64,000 nucleotides of DNA from Dehalococcoidia bacterium UBA2158 (GTDB lineage: Bacteria; Chloroflexota; Dehalococcoidia; Lucifugimonadales; UBA3495): NCBI GenBank assembly GCA_002328185.1, contig DCWQ01000050.1:58307-122306 (forward strand). Direction: 5' to 3'. The first letter of the stretch is position 1. The number at the start of each line of letters is the position of its first letter. Position numbers and translations under genes: made by a program. Positions 59,771 to 64,000 of the stretch are shown piece by piece. The notes under the pieces are model-generated. The model was not told where the DNA came from and did not search any database. It was given only the letters and a program-made list of their open reading frames with translations.

Positions 59771-62026
59771 TTAGTCTATAGCGCGTATTTCTTCCATCGC
59801 CCGTAATAGCTTCTCAGAGCTTACGGGAATTTCCGTGATACTGACGCCGGTTGCGTCCAGGATGGCGTTGATGATGGCCGGGGCCACGGAGCTGATCCCC
59901 TGCTCGCCGATGGACTTGCCGCCGTAGGGGGTCGGGCCACCGCTTTCACTCTGGACCAGCACGGTGCGGAGCTCCGGCATGTCTGGCATGGTCGGTATCT
60001 TGTACTCGCCCATGGAGAGAGTGGTTACGTGCCCGTCGTCATATTGCAGGTCCTCGGTTAGGGCGTAACCGATACCTTGCATGACAGTGCCGTCTATCTG
60101 GCTCTGGTGCCCCAGCGGGTTCAAGATGGCGCCGACGTCATGGGCAGTGGTGAACTTCGTCAGTTGCACCTGTCCGGTTTCCACATCCACGTCCACTTCG
60201 GCGATCTGGACGCAGAACACGGTGATATCTTCGTCCCGTTCCGAGTCGTAGGTGTGATCCGCTTCCAGGAGCCCTCCGGAACGCGAGACCATGTCTGCCA
60301 GACTAACCGAAGTCTGGCCCGGCGCGGTCACCTGGCCTTGGGAGAAGCCAGTTTCGCCCTCAGACCAGCCAAAGGAGTCGGCAGCCACGGTCACCAACTG
60401 GCGTTTCAATTCCTGGGCGGCGCGGTAGACGGCCTGGCCAGCCACGTGGGTTACGCGGCTGCCGCCGACTCCGGTCTCGAAGTCCACGTCGTCGGTGCTC
60501 CAGTTCTCCAGCTCGATCTCATCATAGGCCACGCCCAACTCTTGGCCCAATATCTGGCGCAGCACGGTGTAGAAACCGGAGCCAGTGTCCGGCAGGGCGG
60601 TGTATAGGGTGACTACCCCGTCGGAGTCGATGGATATCCTGACGGTCGAGCTTCCAGCCCCGACGTGCCGTTCGCAGACGGCCATGCCCCGGCCGGTGAG
60701 CTTTCCTGGCGTCTTTGGTTTTGCATCTACATATCCGGACTCTTTCACGGCGGCGTCCATGGTCCGGAGACCCATGATGTTCTGCCAGTAATGGCCCATG
60801 GGGGATGCGTCGTCGTCCTGGACTAGGTTCTTGCGCCTAAATTCGAGGGGGTCTATACCCAATGCACGGGCGATGAGGTCTATCTGGGTTTCGGCGGCGA
60901 AGATGGACTGGGGATCCCCGGGCGCACGCATGCTGCCGCAGGGCACCTGGTTGGTGTAGACCACGTACGAATCAATATGCCCATGGGGAATCTTGTAGGG
61001 CCCCAGGCACCGGGAGCCGTAGGTCACACCCCTCTGAGGCTTGAAGGCCGCGTATCCGCCGCTGTCATAGACCAGGTGCGCTTGCCGGGCCGTGATGGTG
61101 CCGTCTTTCTTGACCCCGGTCTTGAAGGTCATCACCGCCGGATGGCGCGGGTTGCCGGCCATCAGTTCTTCGATGTAGGTCATGGCCATGCGCACGGGGC
61201 GGCCCGTGGTCTTGGACAGCCAGAAGCCCAGGTGGGTGTCCATGAACCCGCCCTTGCCGCCGAAATCCCCGCCGATGGTGGTCGGATTTACGCGTATCTG
61301 GTCGGTGGGCATATCGATGCCTTCAGAGAGCTGCTGGCGCACCTGAAACGGCATCTTGCTGTTGACCCAGGTCTGCACCCGTCCGGTGTTGTCCAGAAAG
61401 ACCACCGAGGCATGGGGTTCTATGTAGGCCTGGTGTTGGTGGTTAGTCTTGAAGGTATGCTCGAATATCAGGTCGGCCTCGGCGAATCCCTGCTCAACAT
61501 CGCCGTTCTTCCATTGGCCATGGCCTGCAGCGTTGGGGTAGGCTTGCACGCCGTCGGGGATGCCGACATAGTCAGTAAAATTGGGATGGAGCACGGGCGC
61601 GCCGGGTTTGATCGAGTCCGACGGATCCAGGATGGGTTCAAGTTCTTCGTACTCGATCTGGACGAGGTTCAAGGCTTCTTCAGCGATGTCATCGTCTTCT
61701 GCGGCCACCGCCACCACTTTCTGGCCGGCGAAACGGACAACGTCCCGGGCCAAGATGGGCATGTCGCGGAGCATTCGGCCCACCAAATGGGGCGGGATAT
61801 CGTCAGCGGTCAAGACAGTATGGACGCCAAACACCTGCCGGGCTGCCGTGACTGAGTCCGGGTCGATGGACACGATCTTGGCGTAGGGGAAAGGACTGCG
61901 CAGGCACTTGCCCACTAGGGTGCCGGGCAAGTTCACGTCGGCAGGGAAAATCGCCTGGCCAGTGACTTTCGCGGGTCCTTCCGCGCGGCCCACCGGACGG
62001 CCGATGGTCTCATATGAACTGGTCAC
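59771..62026 (-). CDS. Xanthine dehydrogenase-family molybdenum hydroxylase, large subunit
   Basis: 751 residues, normal for the family. Opening GRPVGRAEGPAKVTGQAIFPAD, then DFGGKGGFMD and CGSMRAPGDPQ (molybdopterin cytosine dinucleotide binding), GAGSSTVRISIDSDGVV, and the catalytic Glu in GGKSIGEQGISSVAP. Hydroxylates N-heterocycles or aldehydes, or oxidises CO in relatives. The FAD and [2Fe-2S] subunits that normally accompany it are absent from this side; pepA is 12 bp upstream. Confidence 0.9.
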   Translation of the reverse strand: MTSSYETIGRPVGRAEGPAKVTGQAIFPADVNLPGTLVGKCLRSPFPYAKIVSIDPDSVTAARQVFGVHTVLTADDIPPHLVGRMLRDMPILARDVVRFAGQKVVAVAAEDDDIAEEALNLVQIEYEELEPILDPSDSIKPGAPVLHPNFTDYVGIPDGVQAYPNAAGHGQWKNGDVEQGFAEADLIFEHTFKTNHQHQAYIEPHASVVFLDNTGRVQTWVNSKMPFQVRQQLSEGIDMPTDQIRVNPTTIGGDFGGKGGFMDTHLGFWLSKTTGRPVRMAMTYIEELMAGNPRHPAVMTFKTGVKKDGTITARQAHLVYDSGGYAAFKPQRGVTYGSRCLGPYKIPHGHIDSYVVYTNQVPCGSMRAPGDPQSIFAAETQIDLIARALGIDPLEFRRKNLVQDDDASPMGHYWQNIMGLRTMDAAVKESGYVDAKPKTPGKLTGRGMAVCERHVGAGSSTVRISIDSDGVVTLYTALPDTGSGFYTVLRQILGQELGVAYDEIELENWSTDDVDFETGVGGSRVTHVAGQAVYRAAQELKRQLVTVAADSFGWSEGETGFSQGQVTAPGQTSVSLADMVSRSGGLLEADHTYDSERDEDITVFCVQIAEVDVDVETGQVQLTKFTTAHDVGAILNPLGHQSQIDGTVMQGIGYALTEDLQYDDGHVTTLSMGEYKIPTMPDMPELRTVLVQSESGGPTPYGGKSIGEQGISSVAPAIINAILDATGVSITEIPVSSEKLLRAMEEIRAID

Positions 62027-62038
62027 GGGTTATCTCCC

Positions 62039-63646
62039 TTACTTGGCTTTGGTTTTTGATTTTTTGGGTTTGGATGCTGCCGCCAGGTCCGCGGCCAATT
62101 GTGCCAGGGTGCGAACGGGCACTCCGGTGGCGCCTTTGACCAGGTATCCGGACACCTTGTCTGAGGTGGAAGTGCCGGCGATGTCCAGGTGGACCCAGGC
62201 GGCGCCATCCACGAACTCGGCCAAGAGCAGGGCCGCACTGATGGAGCCAGCCTGCCGTCCGCCGCTGTTCTTCATGTCGGCGACGTCGCTCCTGATCAAG
62301 TCTTTGTATTCGTCGAACATGGGTAGTTCCCAGAACTTCTCGCCGGTCTTCTTTCCGGCGTCAATGGTCTGCTGGACCAGCGTGTCGTCGTTGCCCATAA
62401 TTCCGGTGCAGGCCTTGCCCAGTGTGGTCACCATGGCTCCCGTCAGAGTCGCCACGTCCACCAGCCGGGTGATGCCCTGCTCCCGGGCGTAACAAAGGGC
62501 GTCGGCCAGCACCAGGCGGCCTTCAGCGTCGGTGTTGATGACCTCGATCGTCTTGCCGTTCATGGCCCTGACCACGTCTCCAGGACGCTGGGCGGAGGCA
62601 CCGGGCATGTTCTCAGTAGCGGCGATGACCGCCAGCACGTTTATCTTGGGCTTGGTCTGACCGATGATTTCCATAGCGCCTATGACTGAGGCGCCACCGG
62701 CCATATCGCCCTTCATGGCTTCCATGCCGCCGGGGGGTTTCAGGGAAATGCCGCCGGTGTCGAATGTGATTCCCTTGCCGATGAGCCCCAGGTTGTTCTC
62801 CGGGTGGCCGGGGTCTCCGTCGTAGCGCAGGATGATCAGCTTTGCCGGTTCGTTGGTGCCTTGGGCCACGCCCATGAACGCGCCCATACCCATCTTTTTC
62901 ATCTGGGCGTTTTCCATTATCTCTATATTGAGGCCTCGTTCTGAAGCCACTTTCCGGGCCACGTCTGCCATGCGTGAAGGTGTCATGTGGTTGGCGGGCT
63001 CATTGACCATGTTGCGGGCGGTTATGGCTGCCTGGGCCACGGTGCAGCCCAGCTTTACTCCCGCGTCGATGGCCTTGGCGCGGGCTGTATCCAATTCCAC
63101 CACGGTCAGGCGTTCAAACTCGGTGGTGGCATCGCCATTATTGGTCAGGTAGGTCCCGAATTTGTAAAGGCCAAGGTGCGCGCCCTCGGCGATGGCCTGG
63201 CCCGACTCTTGGGGGTCCAGCCCGCCAATGCCGGCACCGTGGGCGATGGTAACGGTGCTGGAGATTCCCTTGCGGCGCAGGAACCGGACGACTTCCGCGG
63301 ACACTCGGCGCACTACTTGAACGTCGAATTTGTCCCGTGGGCCCAGTCCGGCCACTAGTACCCGGCTGGGCTTGATCTTGCCCAAGGTGTGGATCAGGGT
63401 GGTCTCGCCGGCGCTGCCCCTGATCTCCCCGTCCTCGATCAACTGGGTGATGATCCCGCCCAGCGCCTTGTCCACAGCCCCGGTGGCGCCGCCCGGCTTC
63501 TTGACGCCCCTAAACAGGTTTACAACCAGTGCCGGGGTTTCAATGTCAGTGAGATCGGCTGACTGAACATCGATCGCCAGCACTTCAGTCTTAGCGGATT
63601 TGGTAGATTTCTTAGCTTTGGCTGCCTCAGGTTTCGTTGTCGTCAT
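62039..63646 (-). CDS. pepA: Leucyl aminopeptidase (M17, PepA)
   Basis: 535 residues from ATG 63646; an ATG at 63703 would overlap the next gene. M17 hallmark NTDAEGRLVLADAL (about 342-355) and the metal-binding LIGKGITFDTGGISLKP (about 259-275) are intact, as is KGDMAGGASVIGAM. The N terminus carries a Lys/Ala/Thr-rich lead of about 20 residues. Cleaves N-terminal Leu and other residues; also a DNA-binding protein in some bacteria. Confidence 0.92.
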   Translation of the reverse strand: MTTTKPEAAKAKKSTKSAKTEVLAIDVQSADLTDIETPALVVNLFRGVKKPGGATGAVDKALGGIITQLIEDGEIRGSAGETTLIHTLGKIKPSRVLVAGLGPRDKFDVQVVRRVSAEVVRFLRRKGISSTVTIAHGAGIGGLDPQESGQAIAEGAHLGLYKFGTYLTNNGDATTEFERLTVVELDTARAKAIDAGVKLGCTVAQAAITARNMVNEPANHMTPSRMADVARKVASERGLNIEIMENAQMKKMGMGAFMGVAQGTNEPAKLIILRYDGDPGHPENNLGLIGKGITFDTGGISLKPPGGMEAMKGDMAGGASVIGAMEIIGQTKPKINVLAVIAATENMPGASAQRPGDVVRAMNGKTIEVINTDAEGRLVLADALCYAREQGITRLVDVATLTGAMVTTLGKACTGIMGNDDTLVQQTIDAGKKTGEKFWELPMFDEYKDLIRSDVADMKNSGGRQAGSISAALLLAEFVDGAAWVHLDIAGTSTSDKVSGYLVKGATGVPVRTLAQLAADLAAASKPKKSKTKAK

Positions 63647-63666
63647 AGAGACTATGCACCTGTCTA

Positions 63667-64000
63667 TCAGTCTAGTTTTAGCTGGCCATTGGATTTGGCC
63701 CACTCAGCCACTTCGTCCAGCACCGGCGAGATGTCCTTGGAGGTGTCCAGCGCGTAATGGTCACGCTGCACAGGTTCTTCCACCGGAGCCAGCCGCGTGT
63801 AGATCAGCCACCCCGCATCGGAGTAAGTGTTGGCGTGCCGGTCGGCTTTGCGTTGCTTCAGCCTGCGCCTGACCGTGTTCTCGGGCGCCGTGGCGTGCAC
63901 CAGTGCCAGGGGCGCGTGGGTTGCTTCCGCTATGTCGTATAGATAAGTCCGGAACTCTTCATTGAGGTTGGTGGCGTCGAAGAGGACGCTGTAGCCGTTG
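63667..64000 (-). CDS. P-loop ATPase/kinase-like protein, C-terminal part
   Basis: Runs off the right edge, so the start and Walker A are not visible. The frame reads GYSVLFDATNLNEEFRTYLY, PLALVHATAPENTVRRRLK and ADRHANTYSDAGWLIYTRL. The DATN block and the R-x(3)-R pattern match predicted P-loop kinases of the AAA/zeta-toxin-like group (ADTN at the base-binding step). Ends 20 bp before the pepA ATG. Confidence 0.65.
   Translation of the reverse strand, partial: NGYSVLFDATNLNEEFRTYLYDIAEATHAPLALVHATAPENTVRRRLKQRKADRHANTYSDAGWLIYTRLAPVEEPVQRDHYALDTSKDISPVLDEVAEWAKSNGQLKLD

Noticed and set aside
1..64000. CRISPR arrays, tRNA genes, insertion sequences and phage genes
   Set aside because: I looked for regularly spaced direct repeats, tRNA TPsiC and anticodon patterns, and transposase or integrase motifs and found none I could support.

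Overview
The window is a GC-rich, gene-dense bacterial chromosome segment with both ends cut: rpsP runs off the left edge and a P-loop ATPase gene off the right. I saw no phage, insertion sequence, tRNA or CRISPR array. The mix suggests a Chloroflexota lineage of the Dehalococcoidia/SAR202 kind: several SDRs, two signature amidases, Rieske oxygenases, an F420-type nitroreductase, a lone xanthine-dehydrogenase-type large subunit, split TPP decarboxylase subunits, and dispersed extragenic palindromes. This placement is inference from gene content; no marker was searched.

Layout. 0-10 kb: rpsP (S16), a separate structured transcript with its own promoter and terminator, fmt, a cyclase-family hydrolase, a membrane protein, htpX, etfBA, panC and a P1-family peptidase. 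10-23 kb: catabolic/accessory genes (MFS, three SDRs, a SnoaL-like protein, two nitroreductase-type genes, two amidases, one with a GatC-like partner, an alcohol dehydrogenase, a Rieske oxygenase) with a frameshifted VOC gene and many extragenic repeats. 23-29 kb: nitronate monooxygenase, sbcD, a zinc-ribbon coiled-coil protein, RNase P RNA (rnpB), a PHP protein, two MaoC-type dehydratases and a two-domain VOC protein. 29-33 kb: first zinc/manganese uptake operon (Fur-family regulator, znuA, znuC, znuB). 33-41 kb: SDR, MFS, a decayed cation-efflux gene, gatC-gatA, a small unknown protein, an HxlR regulator, asnS and a damaged DNA methyltransferase gene. 41-44 kb: split TPP decarboxylase (ComD/ComE-like), a small membrane protein and a second TPP-fold protein without its cofactor motif. 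44-49 kb: DtxR-type regulator with an Fe(III) ABC importer. 49-53 kb: amidohydrolase, unknown protein, tandemly duplicated cupins, decayed SRPBCC gene, dehydrogenase. 53-57 kb: second znu operon, in the order zur-znuA-znuC-znuB on the minus strand. 57-64 kb: MFS, VOC protein, molybdenum hydroxylase subunit, leucyl aminopeptidase, partial ATPase.

How the parts fit. Metal handling is the strongest theme: two complete ZnuABC-type importers each led by its own Fur-family regulator, an FbpABC-type iron importer next to a DtxR-type regulator, and a decayed metal efflux gene. Promoters could be read directly at several loci because the -35 box is often a full TTGACA with 17-18 bp spacing. The least explained objects are the ~260-nt transcript upstream of rpsP, repeated hairpins inside rnpB whose loops are complementary, the degenerate TPP paralog, and a 68-residue protein with a very strong terminator.
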